Positions 11,801 to 24,200 of a stretch of 64,000 nucleotides of DNA are shown here, in pieces. Location: NCBI GenBank assembly GCA_014058105.1, contig JACGCM010002752.1:744001-808000 (forward strand). The letters are read 5' to 3'. The translations under genes were made by a program, and so were the position numbers. The stretch is from Kingdonia uniflora (Eukaryota; Streptophyta; Magnoliopsida; Ranunculales; Circaeasteraceae). Numbering within the stretch: position 1 is the first letter of the stretch; every line of letters begins with the position of its first letter. The notes beneath the pieces were generated by a model, which was not told where the DNA came from, searched no databases, and worked only from the letters and a program-made list of their open reading frames with translations.

Positions 11801-13484
11801 GGCTGCATAAAGTGCAAATGATATTGAAGGAGCATCTGCACCCATCACGAGCAAAGGTCGTTGCTCGAACGAAGTATGAGCATTACATAGACAGTATCAC
11901 TGAGTTTTATGCAGGAGAATTGTCTAGGTTAGAAAACGTTTTTAGGAAGTTCGTAGAGGAATGTGGGAAGGATTTTGAAGTGGAGAATGCAAAAGTAGAA
12001 AACTTGTGGTTTATCCGAGGTGAAGGAGGAGTTGCTGGTGACCAACCTCTCCCTAGGTCGTAGGGGGGTCGTCGGAAGAGGAAGAAGTCGAGTGTCTGAT
12101 ACCCCGAATGCAGCACAAATCATGCTAACAGGAGGTTGTAACCGTTATCATGCTGGCAGACGTTCAGGTGTCGCATGGGAAGGCAGTGAGAGGCAAGCTG
12201 TGGTCGTCTCCTGTCCAAAAGAGTCGCAAATAGAGGAGGTTTGTCTTCCCGTGACTAGTCATACGTACTGTTTGATGATAAGTGTAATCTGTGTTTTGTG
12301 AGAACAAAATGGTGTATCTAACTTGCTCAGATACTATGTTCTTGATGTAGTTTTGTCAACTGTTATATGTGATCTGTTGTTATGGATAAACTATTGTAAA
12401 TGTAATTTGTAATGCATAGGTGGACCTATCTGCTATACAAGGTCAGTGCGACGCATTACGTGTCGAGAATAAAAGAATGCGTGCTGAGCAAAGATTGAGT
12501 CAGTGTGTCATAAACGGTGCAATTAAAGCAGAAGAAAAGTTAAGGGTGGAAATGACTGAAAAGCAACACAAGAAAGAAACAATATTGTCTGCGAGTTTGA
12601 GAAGAATAAAGAGTTTAAAAGAAGAGATAAAGGGATAGTGCGCCGAGGATGGAAGTGGCTCGGGACGAGCTGGTCAGGAAATTGTTGAATTGCTGTCCGT
12701 GTAAACGTAAATTGTAGAACTACTAGTTGTATTAGAGGCTGAAGGAAATAATGTGAAGGAGTTGCAATTTTAAGTAAATATGCATGGAGCGGAGCTAAAT
12801 GATGTTAGGGCTCGTTCTCGTAAATACGAAGTGTTGTGGTTGGCTTACTAGATTACGGGAAAGAAGATAGAGGAGATTTTCACCCAACAGAATAAAGCCA
12901 TAAGGAAGGACTGGAACAAAATATACGATCTAGAGCAGCTTTCGCAAGCGCGACATTTGGATATCTTGGAATATCAGTCCGAAAATAACTGACTTAGAAG
13001 CGCGAATATGAAGCTGGAGGAGGATCTGTTACAGTTGGAGATAATTTATGATATGAAGAGGTTAAAGTATGCAGGTTATGAAAATTTGGTGTCTCTGATT
13101 TACCTTATGGATGATTTTGTGAAAGTATTGGAAGCCCAGAATGTGGATGCGCGTCATGCAAAACAACAAGTAGACGATCGTTGCAAGTAATTAGAAGATA
13201 CTCTAAAGAAAGCGCGGCATAAGTTGAGCGAACTTCTTCTTAGTAAGCAGGTAAAAAATGAGGCGGGTAGAAGTCACGAGAGGGAGATGGTTGCAGTAGT
13301 ATCTTTCTTCACGGCTGAATTGAAGAGACTGGAAGCGGAAAGCCAGAGGATATATGATGGATTGACTTCTCAAGGTGTTAAATTTGAGATGGATGTAATC
13401 CAAATTGCATATTTTGAGCCCATGATCTCCCGGTTTGGATCGTTTAAACAGAGAATGATAGAGAGGGAAAGAATATTGTTGTGA
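8859..13484 (+). pseudogene. Antisense gene a3 of element C: spliced coiled-coil protein gene, decayed
   Basis: Five coding exons can be matched to the a3 genes of A and B: about 8859-9642, 9729-10267, 10357-10856, 11036-11119 and 12420-13484. Donors and acceptors are GT/AG (for example CCTA|GTAAGAAAAG at 9643 and TTGGCAG before 9729). Exon 1 has the Transposase_28-like region (YPEGVDVRKEY, GEWGRYVED, AAYGLRIPLTFFQKGVMNAL, FFDFESAGRP). Exon 2 has a DELTEVLNELGIQRNKRVD block and a KRKRP basic patch, a possible nuclear localisation signal. Exons 3-5 are charged heptad-rich coiled coil ending in FFTAELKRLEAESQRIYDGL. Stops and frameshifts occur in exons 1, 3 and 5, and a run of 14 G at 9310-9323 breaks exon 1. 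It is antisense to the element's own pol. Function unknown. Confidence 0.65.
11652..12063 (+). pseudogene. Extra coiled-coil segment within intron 4 of a3 in element C
   Basis: Open frame 11713-12063 contains ITEFYAGELSRLENVFRKF, which resembles the C-terminal segment of the last a3 exon (VSFFTAELKRLEAESQRIY at about 13300). A and B have only one such segment, at the very end. Likely a duplicated C-terminal exon or an alternative exon, preceded by a TAG acceptor at about 11649 and followed by a basic RRKRKK stretch in another frame. Confidence 0.45.
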
Positions 13485-13739
13485 AAAGGATGCCAGAATT
13501 CATGTGTCAGAGCTTACATAAATGTGATGTAAAGGTCGTGGCAGGACATTCTAATGTGGGTAATGAGTTAAGTGACAGCTCTAGTAAAGAATGAGTAATG
13601 AGTTGTATGTGTACGCACAATGGATAAAAAGAGATATGTATGTGTAAATAAATAGTTAAAGATGAATCGTGAACTGTACTAACTGTGTAAGGTACCAATG
13701 ATAATGTATGTAAACCAGTACGATATGTGATCGGGTCAG

Positions 13740-14370
13740 CCAAAGTGGCAAATAATCTGTGATGTATGAGATGATCTGTTTAGCCGGAGCGGCGAACGAT
13801 CTGTGATGTAGTTTAGGTTTTTGATTTGTCCGAAGAAACAAATGACCTGTAATGTAGGTTAAATGGTCAATTCGACCGAAGCCATAAATGACCTGCAATC
13901 TGTGTATATAAATTTTGTAGGGCATATATTAGATAGATCAGTTTGGCCAAAGCTACAAATGACCAGTAATGTTGTTTAGATGCATGATTTAGCCGAAGCA
14001 ACAAATGACCTATAACCTGTATATAAAAATTTTGTAGGGCAATCGAAGACAAGTATTTTATTGGTGTAAGATTGACGTACAATGGATGAATTAGATAGAT
14101 CGATTTGGCCGAAGCAACAAACGATCTATAATGTATTAGATGATCAATTTGGCCAAAGCAACAAATTATATGAAATCTGTGTATCGAAATTTTAAAGGGC
14201 AATCGAACACAAGTATTTCATTGGTGTGAGATTGACGTACAACGAATGTATTAGATAGATCGATTTAGCCGAAGCAACAAACGATTTGTAATGTATCAGA
14301 TGATCAATTTGGCCAAAACAACAAATGATCTGTAATCTGTGTATCGAAGTGTTTGTATGGCATAATAGAA
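13740..14370 (+). repeat. Tandem repeat array of element C, 46-bp subunits in about 160-bp higher unit
   Basis: The core TTTGGCCGAAGCAACAAA, with variants, recurs about every 46 bases. A longer unit beginning AATCGAA.ACAAGTATTT.A recurs at 14041 and 14201, a period of 160. It lies between a3 and integrase, the same place as the 161-bp array of element B but with unrelated sequence. Confidence 0.8.
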
Positions 14371-14469
14371 AGTTCTCAGTTGTAGTGACCAAACGGTAAT
14401 TTTTATTGATGTGAGTTTGTCGTACGAAATGACAGACTGATTTGAGGAAAAGTACACTGTGACAGATAC

Positions 14470-15690
14470 CTTATCTACGATACAACTTCAGTCTCCTGGT
14501 GTTCCAAGGATTAGGTATGTGCTTGCCATGTTCAGTGGCGATGTCGTAAGAGCTGATGCCGCTTTACCAGATGACGATAAAAGGACCTTCCCAGTTTTCA
14601 GATAATTTCTCGGCGTTGAGCTCTATGCGATGTTTGGGAATCTCCCGGATAACTAGATCTTTGATTATGAGCTCTCTATGCCGAACCTATTTGTTATAAG
14701 ATCAGGCTAAAGTTTGGTGATATCTTCCCAAATTCATGGCTGTTTTGTCCTGAGTCTCCTCGATCCAGTTCATATTGCACGCTAATTATAATTCACTTTC
14801 TTCATCAGTCATGGTATGGCCGCAAATAGGGTGATGATACTGAGTAGGGATGATTGCATCGGTACCCTAAGCCAGAAGGAACGGTGTGTATCCAATTGAA
14901 ACTTGGGGCATATTTTGATAAGCCCATAACACATGCGATGACTCCATGACCCAATTTCCTTTTTTGTCTGTTAGGCGCTTTTTGATTCTATTGACGATAG
15001 TGTGATTAGTGATCTCGGCCTGGCCATTCCATTGTGGGTAATACGAATTCGAAGGGGAATGTATGATGTTGTGTTGATTTAGAAATTTGACGACCATGGA
15101 GCCAACGAACTAAGGTCCATTGTCAATCCTGATAAGATGGGGGCAGCCGAAATGAATGATGATGTTTTCCCAGATGAACCTGGTATCTTCATCATCTCGG
15201 GTGTGGCATGGGGGAACTACTTCTACCCACTTAGTGATGTAATCTGTTGTGACTAAAAGGTATTTACGTTTTCCTGGTACAGTAGGAAACTCGCCGACAA
15301 GGTCAAGGGCCCATCTTTTAAATGGCCAAACGACGTTGCTGGAATGTAGTTCTAAAGCTGGGGCTCAAATTTGGGGACCATGATGGTGACAGGCATCTCA
15401 TTTGCTTGCGAGCTCTATTGCTTGAGTTTTCATTTTAGGTCAGAAGACGCCTTGGGTAAGAACTCGGTTGGCTAGAGATCTTCCTGCTGCGTGGGAACTA
15501 CAACTGCCTTCATGTAGTTCGTATAGGAATTTTCGAGCTTCTTTGTAAGATAAGCATTCAAGATACGGCCCGGTGACCAAAATTTTGTATAAGAGACCGT
15601 TTTCGACGATGTAGCATTTGGCGTTATCAAGTACGCGTCTTTTTTTTTGTAGGGTCTTGAGGAAGCTTGCCATCGAATGTGTTCTTATTA
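14470..15690 (-). pseudogene. Element C integrase, pseudogene
   Basis: The HHCC region is seen at 15673-15440 (YELHEGSCSSHAAGRSLANR). The core's second half at 15097-14867 has NQHNIIHSPSNSYYPQWN, GQAEITNHTIV (catalytic Glu present) and HVLWAYQ. The C-terminal block ENWEGPFIV lies near 14590. Interrupted by stops and by a frameshift in the first half of the core. Same architecture as A and B integrases but read on the other strand. Confidence 0.85.
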
Positions 15691-15829
15691 CCGATATACT
15701 TTAGGAAAGGTCACCTCCAATTATCCTCATCCTCTTCATCGTCCCCAGAATTAACATAATTTAAACTTATGATGTTAATGTTGGGGGTTAATATTACTTC
15801 GATCTTGAGATAGCGAACTTCTGAGCCAA

Positions 15830-16290
15830 GGACTCCTGCGAGATATGCGAGGGAATCAGAATGTCAATTTTCTCCTCGCGGTAAATATTCGGCAGAAATT
15901 TTCTTGAATCTAGTCATTCTGTTGGCTACTGTGGCTGCGTAATCGACCATTTTTCCATTCTTCTAGAATTTTTATGCGTAGTGGATGACTATGTGCAAAG
16001 AGTCTGTATATACGGACAGTTCAGACACTTCGATCTCTAAAGGCATGTCTAAATCATGAATCATTGCCTCATATTCTACTGCGTTGTTGGTAGCTTTAAA
16101 ATTTAATCGTATTACTTTCTCAATTTTGTCATTAGAAGGTGTGATCAGCATGATTCCGATTCCGATGTCTGATCCTATGGGTCCGGAGGATCCATTAGTT
16201 AGGAGACGCCAACCCTTTGTATTATCCAGTCTGCTTTTTCTTTGAGCTGTTCTTCATGAATATATGTACTATCTTCTTCCCAGTCAGGAT
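15830..16290 (-). pseudogene. Element C archaeal-type RNase H, pseudogene
   Basis: Heavily mutated second RNase H domain between RNase H and integrase. On the - strand the blocks corresponding to N.A.EYEA (near 16070) and the DSL motif (near 16000) can be recognised only across frameshifts. Assignment rests mainly on position and on alignment with A and B. Confidence 0.55.
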
Positions 16291-16329
16291 CTTCCTCAGG
16301 GAAGTCTGCAAGAAAATCTGCTACAGCCT

Positions 16330-16990
16330 GACCCTTTTCTGAATGTCTGGGCTCAAATCAGATGTCGTACTCGCCAAGAGTAACTGACCATTGCTGGATT
16401 CGTCTAGATTTTTCTCATTTAGATAACATTTCACGCAGAGGGTAGTTGGTTACTACTCGTACTAAATGGGCCTGAAAGTATTGTCTCAATTTTTGTGAGG
16501 TGTATACGAGAGCCTAAAACAGTTTTTCGACCTTGCTGTATCGGGGTTCTGCTGGAGTGAGAGTTTTACAAATAAAGTAGACTAGTTTCTCGGTCTTCTC
16601 ATCAAGCTAAATGAGAACATAACTTAATGATTCTTTAGCAACCGTAAGATAGATGGTGAGTTCTTCTCCTTCGTTAGGGGTACTCATCACCAGTGGTGAA
16701 CCCAAGTAAAACTTTAACTGCAGAAAAGCTGCTTCACATTCCGATGTCCATTCAATCTCGTGGTCTTTCTTAGGTTTTTGTTTTGTTATCCCCTCACGCA
16801 ATAAGTTGAACAACCATCGACAGCGATCAGACAATTTAAAAAAAAATAGTTTATCTTGGCAATCTTTCCTGCTAACTTCTGGACGTCTTTCTTCATTTTG
16901 GGGGACGGCATAGATAATAGTATGCGAATGCGATCTGGATTGGCTTCTATGCCGTGCTTGCTGATTAAGTGGCCCAAGAATTTCCCTTAT
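16330..16990 (-). pseudogene. Element C RNase H, pseudogene
   Basis: The open frames 17008-16607 and 16977-16786 on the - strand carry KKDVQKLAGKIAKINYF (connection) and WTSECEAAFLQLKFYLGSP, LTIYLTVAKESLSYVLI (start of RNase H). The rest to 16330 is legible only with frameshifts. Confidence 0.7.
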
Positions 16991-17690
16991 TGAACTCCGA
17001 ACTGGCATTTGTCAGGGTTGAGTCTCATCCTGCAGAGGCAGAGAATATTAAAGGTCGTGTGTAAATCCGCGATATGGTTTTTTTTCTTAAGACTTTTGTA
17101 CAACATATCGTCGATATAAACCTCTATTGATTTCCCAAGGTGATCCTTGAACATTTGGGTCATCAATCGCTAGTAAGTAGCTCTGGCGTTCTTGAGACCG
17201 AATGGCATGACTTTGTAGTAGTATAGGCCATGCTCTGTAATGAAGGTTATTTTCTCTTGGTCGTCTGGTAGCATAGGTATTTGTTTATAGCCTGACACGG
17301 CATCCATCATAGATAGGAGATCGTGCCCTGATGTAGAGTCGAGCAGGTTATTTATGACAGGGAGTGAGAAACTGTCTTTCAGAGTATGCTCGTTCAGGTC
17401 AGTGAAATCTACGCACGCCCTGATCTTCCAATTCTTCTTGGGTACCGCTACGATATTTGATTTCCACTCTGGATAATTGGCCTTGCGGATAAAACCGACT
17501 TCGATGAGCTTTTCAATTTCTTTGTTGACTTCATCGCGAAGTCTAGGTGTTAAAGTCCTCTGTCTCTGTTTGATAGCTAAGGCTTTTTCCTTCAAGTTGA
17601 GTTTGTGACAGGCCAAGTTCGAATCGATACCCTGCATCTCGAGAAACGTCCAGGCGAAGACGTCACTATTTTCTTTAAGGAACTAGATGA
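16990..17690 (-). pseudogene. Element C reverse transcriptase, pseudogene
   Basis: Best preserved pol segment of C. An uninterrupted 155-codon frame (17637-17170, - strand) runs from CHKLNLKEKA through VGFIRKANYPEWKSNIVAVP, RACVDFTDLN, DAVSGYKQIP to YYYKVMPFGLKN. The catalytic YIDD is at 17118-17107, followed by FLGHLISKHGIEANPDRI in the thumb. A stop falls just after the 155-codon frame. Confidence 0.9.
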
Positions 17691-17839
17691 GACTATCACG
17701 CTCTGCTGGGGAAAATGGGTGGCAATATATGTCCCACACTTGGGTACACTGATTTCAACATATTCTGTGGTCTCCGCGGTGGGCAGATGTTGCCCCGAAG
17801 TGTTGATGGTATAATTATTTATAATGTTTCCTGTTGTCT

Positions 17840-18300
17840 TCTGTAATTGCTATGCGAGTTAATGTTCGGAAGGTTCTGGTATAATGACGATATAATTTTT
17901 GCATGCTTGTACTAATTTCTGGCTTCCTTTAATCTTGTAAACGCTACCCTCCCACTCAAAACGTAATACCAAGTGGTAGGCTGATGGAATAGCGTGCATA
18001 TTGTATAACCAATAGTGTCCCATGATCCCCAGATAACGGGACTTTGTTTTGATGACGTAAAAGACGACGTCGAGTGTTATAGGTCCTGTTGTGATATGAA
18101 CCACAATTTTTCCTACGCGCTCCTCCTTGGACCCATTAAAACCACATAAATCAACGTCGCTAGGTTAGACCTTATCAGACAAACCCATCTGGTCAATCAT
18201 GCTTTAGAAATGGAGTTTGATAGTGCTGCCGGTGTTTACCATTATTGTATGAAGTACCACGCTCCGCATTTTCAACATGATCACTAAAGCGTCATGGTGG
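17840..18300 (-). pseudogene. Element C aspartic protease, pseudogene
   Basis: The active-site block reads VNTGSTIKLHF near 18230-18200 (DTGS in active relatives, so Asp to Asn). The second half, at 18104-17859, has YLGIMGHYWLYNMHAIPSAY. One stop lies between them. Confidence 0.75.
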
Positions 18301-18559
18301 GGGTATTTGACATGCCGAACGTCGCAATCGTCGAAAGAGATCCCAGTTCGCTGAGAGCTGGATATCGGGATTAAATAGGCTTTTTTATCTTGCATGGATA
18401 ATTCACAACATTGGGCGACACGCCTTCGCTTGCTTCTGTTCAACTCTTCGATGACCTGGGTCTCCACGAGATGGCAGAGTGAAATATGGTACAAATGCTT
18501 CTTGGCAGTGGGCTCTTCGATTAGTACAGCTTCAGTGAGATTTTTCTAACTCCCGTTCT

Positions 18560-20012
18560 TATAACCCTCCGCATCCACTATATACTTGAGCATTCGTCCA
18601 TCTGCAAAGATGTACTCCAAGAAACGTTGTAAGGCAAAATATAACTCTGTCTCATAATGTCGGACCTTATGGTAGATACAGTATGGTTTGTTCTTGATTT
18701 GTTAAAGTCACTGTACGTTTCGGAAGAACCTGTCTTTCTGTACGATAGGATAAATGCTCGTTATAGTCACATTCAACTTTGGAAGGTAAGGTTGAGGCAA
18801 GTTACTCCCCTTCCGAGGTCGCTCGTCGTTGGACTTGGTACATTTTCTGTCTCCCCCTTGATCTAATATCGAATTAAAATCGGAATGGTTTGACTGATCT
18901 CGAGCTATTAGTACTGATTTATGAGGTTTCTGTCTGTCGGACACCATCCGCTCCAGGTTGATGTATCCGTTGACCTTTTTGATCATGTCTTCCAACGTTG
19001 TTGGTTTGTTGAGGACGAGGTTCGCCTTCGCTCATCCATCGACGAGTAAGGCGTTAGTGAAAGTAGAAATAGTTATCTTTTGGTCGAGTTAATCTACCTT
19101 TCGGGCTAACTCCAAGAACTTTTTGGTAAATATCTCGAGGCTGAAAAGAGAATATAAGTTCTCTTCTTTATCTCTATTGTACGAGTAATTCTTGATGAAT
19201 AGTTCGTGTAGCTGTTCGAAAGTTATGATGGATCCTTCAAGCAGTATGTGGAATCATCATAAAGGTTCGCCCGACAAGCTGGTAGGAAAGAGTCGGTATA
19301 GAATATGGTTAGATGTGGATTGCAGGCCCAGAGCATCCTAGAACTTTTAAACATGTTCTACTGGATCAGTCCTTTTGTACTTTTAGATCTTCGGGGTGTG
19401 GAACCCGGTGGGGACTTCACCATTTAAGAGTGCTTGGGTGATCGGGCTCTTCTGTAATTTGTTGTAGATCCCTTTAGTCGGCATGTGCGCTTCGAGCAAT
19501 TCTTTGATCCGCTTTTCGACATGTTCCTGCGTGACATAGTGTCGAGCTATAGCGGTTGGACGTGTAACGCGCCCTTCTTCAGGGTTGTGGATGCCACTCC
19601 CTTGGCTTGGACGTTCCTTTGCCGGGACTCGAACTCTTGGAGGTGAATTTTCAGTTTGTCTGGCTCCAGCCGGGCCACCATCTACTTCCTGTTGGATCTC
19701 TTGGATTGGGACGGAATCCATATCGTGTTGTTGATGGTTATATCGAAGCACACCTCCTACGTGACTGCCGTTCAGAGGAGGCCCTATCCTGTCATGAACA
19801 GAAATCTACAAGTCCTCGGGTTATACGGCTTTATTCATCTGGGCGACGACCTGCTGACCCTGTAAGACCTTTAGCGCATCCTGCATACTCGCGAGTTGTT
19901 GTTTCAGGGCTGCACACCTTTTTGTTTCTAAATTCATAGTGGCCATCAGGTTCGCTAAAGCTACATTCTCTTCCACCTGGATGATTGGAGTGCTTTGACC
20001 TGAAGGTGACAT
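18560..20012 (-). pseudogene. Element C gag, pseudogene
   Basis: Starts MSPSGQSTPI at 20012, 75 bases inside the 5' LTR. The N-terminal part has an ENVALANLMATMNLETKRCA predicted helix, then the capsid region (KRIKELLEAHMPTKG, PTGFHTPKI, LEDMIKKVNGYINLERM) and a decayed zinc-knuckle block near 18640 (YCIYHKVRHYETELY). Several stops and frameshifts are present. Confidence 0.8.
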
Positions 20013-20068
20013 TCTTCAAAAAAAAGTGATCAGCGGCATTTGAGATAATGGGTTTGAGAACTTTGATT

Positions 20069-20086
20069 TCCACAAACGGCACCAAA
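20069..20086 (-). other. Element C primer-binding site
   Basis: TTTGGTGCCGTTTGTGG on the - strand directly follows the LTR end. Compare TTTGACACCGTCTGTGGG in element B. The tRNA primer was not identified. Confidence 0.7.
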
Positions 20087-20856
20087 TGTAATGGCCTATT
20101 TCTGGGATTTGAACTTAGCCTATACACCAGATATACTCAGAACGTTCAAGCGCAATAGATAACAAACAACAAGATGGTTTAGCGTAGAAAACCTTTGAAT
20201 AGGTTAAAAACCACGACCTCTCTTGAGGATTTTGAGAAAGTTATGGTGATCTTATTGAGATTGCTAATCTATTACAATGAGTATTATGAGAATGTAAGAT
20301 AGTAGAGTAAGAAATTTTCTGTATCGAATGTTTCTTCCTTTATCTGCAGTTTTTTAGGTCTTTTTATAGGTTCTCTAATATGACCATTTGATTACCATAA
20401 AGTTCCTTAATGATGGACATTACAAAGTGAGTAAGATATTATTTGGCCAAGTTGTGTAGCATTCTGACTTTTACTGTTGCTCAACGGCTCTATTACTGAC
20501 TGTGTGCTTCGTGTAGGTCAAACCGTTAGTGCTGAGATCAAAAGTGACATCTCGAACTGAGGAGAGTTGGTTACGTGCTAAGGCCAAAAGTGACGTCTCG
20601 AACTGAGTAGAGTTAGTTTTATCTTTGGTCGTACTTCCTATATGCTGATGAGATTGAGGACAAAGTCTGAGTTCAAGAAACAAAATAAGCTATTACAAGA
20701 CGGCTCTCAACCAATTGCATGAGGGCTGTCCGAGGTGAGTGGTGTTGGTTGAGAAGTTCGTGTTATATGTGTCACGTGCTCTGTTTGTTGAGGTTAAAAG
20801 TTCGTCTGTAGTTCAAAGATGAAGCATGAGCTTGAGATGCGGAATAAGCCACTACA
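20087..20856 (-). repeat. Element C 5' LTR
   Basis: Pairs with 5223-5994. The TATA-like CCTATAAAAAGACC on the - strand near 20357-20370 marks the likely promoter for the genomic transcript. It ends in element sense with CCATTACA next to the PBS. Confidence 0.9.
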
Positions 20857-21185
20857 GCTGTGACATCATATCAGTTAAATCAATAATACACATGGTTTGA
20901 CTGATTCTACTAAATCCCTTGCAGTTAGAATAAGGTAGCACTTGTTTTCAATTAAAGGACTCTACTAGATATAAGATAAAGCAAAGGTAAAACTAGCTTT
21001 CATCTCTTTCAATATGTCTGCGACATTCTACCAGTTAAATTCATGTTACGCCTGTTTGACTGACTCAACTCAGCTCCAAGATTAAAATAAAGGTGATACT
21101 AGTTTTCAATCGAAGAGCTCAACAAGACATACGATAAAGAAAATGTAAAACTAGCTTTCATCTCTCAACATTTCTACAACATATT
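20857..21185 (+). repeat. Element A tandem repeats resumed after insertion C
   Basis: Two diverged units, each with an AACTAGCTTTCATCTCT end, continue the array interrupted at 5222. They show that 5222 and 20857 were once adjacent. Confidence 0.75.
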
Positions 21186-21299
21186 ATTTCTTTTCAAGCT
21201 TATACACAACCACTACAATGGATTCTATTTTGCTGTTGGGATGTTAGTTTCGTTTTCCCCTACAGCAGGAGGTCGACTAGTCATAAAATCTTGCCCTGT

Positions 21300-24200
21300 T
21301 CTATCAATTCAGTAGATCGGGGGCCCACATCCGTCCCCATGGCACTCATTCAATCTCCTCGATCTATATCAACCTTGCAGATACATCCCTTTGCTGACAC
21401 ACAGTCAAACAAGGTATCTCTCTTTAACTTAAGTCTTTTTACCTCTTCTACAAAATAAGCAATCATCAACTTTAGCAATTCTGAATGTCGGGCCTGAGTT
21501 ACAACTTAGTAAGAGAACACCATCTTCAAACTCTGAAGGCGATCTTCTAACCTCTTGTACCGTGCTTTATGACTCGTCGGTTCTCTTTCTATTTAATCTA
21601 TAAAAGTAATGTTCTCTACTGATTTTTCATCAGCTTTAGCTGACTCAGCTCGATTAATTACCTCCAAATCAGCCACCTGAGTACGTAGTATCTCGATCTC
21701 CATATTCAGTTCTTCCACGTTCAGAATTTTATTTAACAATTCCTCTTTATCCGTTATCACAATCTCCTTCCCTCAGATAGCACGCTCTAACCCTTCTTCT
21801 CTGATAAGAGCAGTGTCCAACTTTATTTGACACTCCCATAATTGCTCAACTCCTTTACGCACATGCCCTTGAATTCAAGCAGTACCCCCTCCAACTCTCT
21901 TATTCAAGCTGACAAACTAACGACATCACCTTGAACAAGGGAAACTCTGGCATCATTTTAATTCTTATTTGAGCGTTCGCCAGCCTCGATGCTTCTGACA
22001 CGCAAATTAGCCTGTGCCAAATCGGTTTCAATTGAGTCACTCTCTCATTCAACTCATTACACTTGCATTATACCATCCTAAACTCCATATCCTTTACAGA
22101 GAAAGCTATAGTCAATTGTTCGGCTGCAACTTCAAACGCAAAAAAATCATCTCGAGCTCCGTTATCTTTATCAGCAAATTTCTTCTTTAATGGCCCCAGC
22201 TCACTCCTACTATTCACCATATCAGATAAAATTTTCACTTGGTCATGAGTTTTCCTGGCCAGATCATTTCTCAAACCAGCCATCAACCAATTTAAATCTT
22301 CCTCCAATTTTTCTAGAGCATGTATACGGTAACGAGCCATATCATCTTCCCTGCTCTTTACTACCAATGCATCATTCTAGCTTTTGAGTTTCGCTGCATG
22401 TTCTTTTAACTCCTCGAGCTCTTTCTGCCCTTTCTAAATTTCGGCATCCTTCTTCTCGATCTGCTGAGTCAGGTCAACAGCAGTCTGTGTTGCCTCAACA
22501 AACTTGAAGTGTACCTTCGCATGTTGATCTTCGCTATCTTCATTCGCCTCTTTCATCTTATCGAACTCCTTTGCAAATTCTTGATTACATTGACAAGCTT
22601 CATCTTCACGTAAGCGAGCTGACTCCAATTCAACCTACACATAGCAGTTATATTATATTAAATTTGATTTAGAGCACTTAATCACTACATATGTCATACA
22701 TCTAACAATATATCAATTTGTTGACATCTACTGTATAAACCACTTCTGGACTTAAGGTCGAAGTACAATCTCGGATGAATGCTCCATAACATATACTTCC
22801 AAGTCTAAGGTACACATTCTCAATATTTTTGTTTGCCAAAGACTAACACCTTTTATACGCACCATTCCAGTGTCGTTTGTACCTAAGCAAATAACGAGCT
22901 TTTGGTCCGTCTCTACACTCTGTCTATTACTTTGTACCTCAATATTAATGAAGCGTACAAGTCAAATATTTCTTGCTCTATTCTAACCTGCAGCTCTGCT
23001 TGCAAAGACAATAGGGACGTTGAGGTCTCTCTCTCCATAGCAAGCTCAACCTCTAATTTTTTTATTCTGAGGCGTATGTCCTTAAGTTCCTACAGCAAAG
23101 TTTACGAAAGCAACTTAGCCTACAGAATTCTATCCAAAATATATCCATAGTTTACGAACATTCACAAATATTTATACAATCACAGTTCTATCACACTATC
23201 CTACCTTCTCATTCTCCAACTATGGGCGTTCATTGCTATCACCCTGGTTGTCTCTCACCGTCTGAGGAGACACACCATCTAACCCTTCCAGAACACTAGT
23301 GGCAACATCTTCAGTCTCTTCACCCACATCCTCCTCTACATGAGTATCGACCCTAATGGCGTCCACCTCATCTTTAGAATACCCTTTGGACATAAGGTGA
23401 CGCCCGAGCCTGCCCCGCTCAGCTACTGCCTCCTCCAAATTAGATTTCAATCGAGCTACGTTTCTTTAGAGCTAGACCTTCTTCCTGTTCAGCTCGGCCC
23501 TCTCTTCCTCAACCCCGAGGCATATTCCCTTCATCAGCCGAACAACCTGCAAAAATAAAAAAAAGAATTGACCTTATCGATTAGCTCGAATCATAATACA
23601 AAATCCACCACAAAACGTATTCGAGCTTATGAACATACCATTATGCTCATATCTTCCTCCCCGTGGAGAGCTGCCAGCTTGGCTTTTTCTTCCATCTCTT
23701 TCCAATCATCTTCCACCACAGGTCGATCTTCCACGACCTTTACCCCTGACATTTCAGGTTCAACCCTTTTCCTTTTTTCCCCGGCCTTGCCACTTCCCAT
23801 GGTCCCAGAAGCAGAAAGACGCTTCAGAATTTGCATTTTGGGGAGCGTTCGAACTAGTTTTCTCGATGTAATGGACTTAGGTAATCTTGTGCATTCCGCT
23901 CCAAGGGCTTTGGGCAAGTTCACTCACCTTTCCCCATCAGTCCCCTTCTTCTTTCTACCGTCTGCACTCATCATTAGCCTTGTCGACTGAGATTTTAGAA
24001 TTTTGTCAACTGAACTGTTAACACGTTTTTTTCTACTAATGCCAAGATCTTCCAATACAGCCTCGAGCTCTATCTCCTCTTCAGCAACTGTATCTAACAA
24101 TGATTCTTTCCTCTCCATCTACAATTTAGGACCTGCAACATACAAAACATTAATATCGGCGAACATTTCATTATCATACAAATACAACTATCAATCACAT

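Larger units (their letters stand above)
5223..20856 (-). mobile_element. Element C: full-length but inactive Tat-lineage retrotransposon nested in A
   Basis: 15.6 kb element read on the - strand. Both LTRs are present (772 and 770 bp), starting TGTAGT and ending ATTACA in element orientation. PBS and polypurine tract lie just inside them. Order in element sense: 5' LTR (20087-20856), PBS, gag, protease, RT, RNase H, aRH, integrase (to 14470), tandem array, antisense genes a3, a2, a1, PPT, 3' LTR (5223-5994). GCTGT occurs at 5221-5225 and 20857-20861. This fits a 5-bp target duplication if three bases of the terminal TGT were lost at the left junction. The insertion point lies within A's 3' tandem repeats. 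Confidence 0.9.

Noticed and set aside
23568..23990. 140-codon + strand frame, Ser/Pro rich
   Set aside because: Opposite strand of a3 exon 2 in element A. The - strand is the conserved one.
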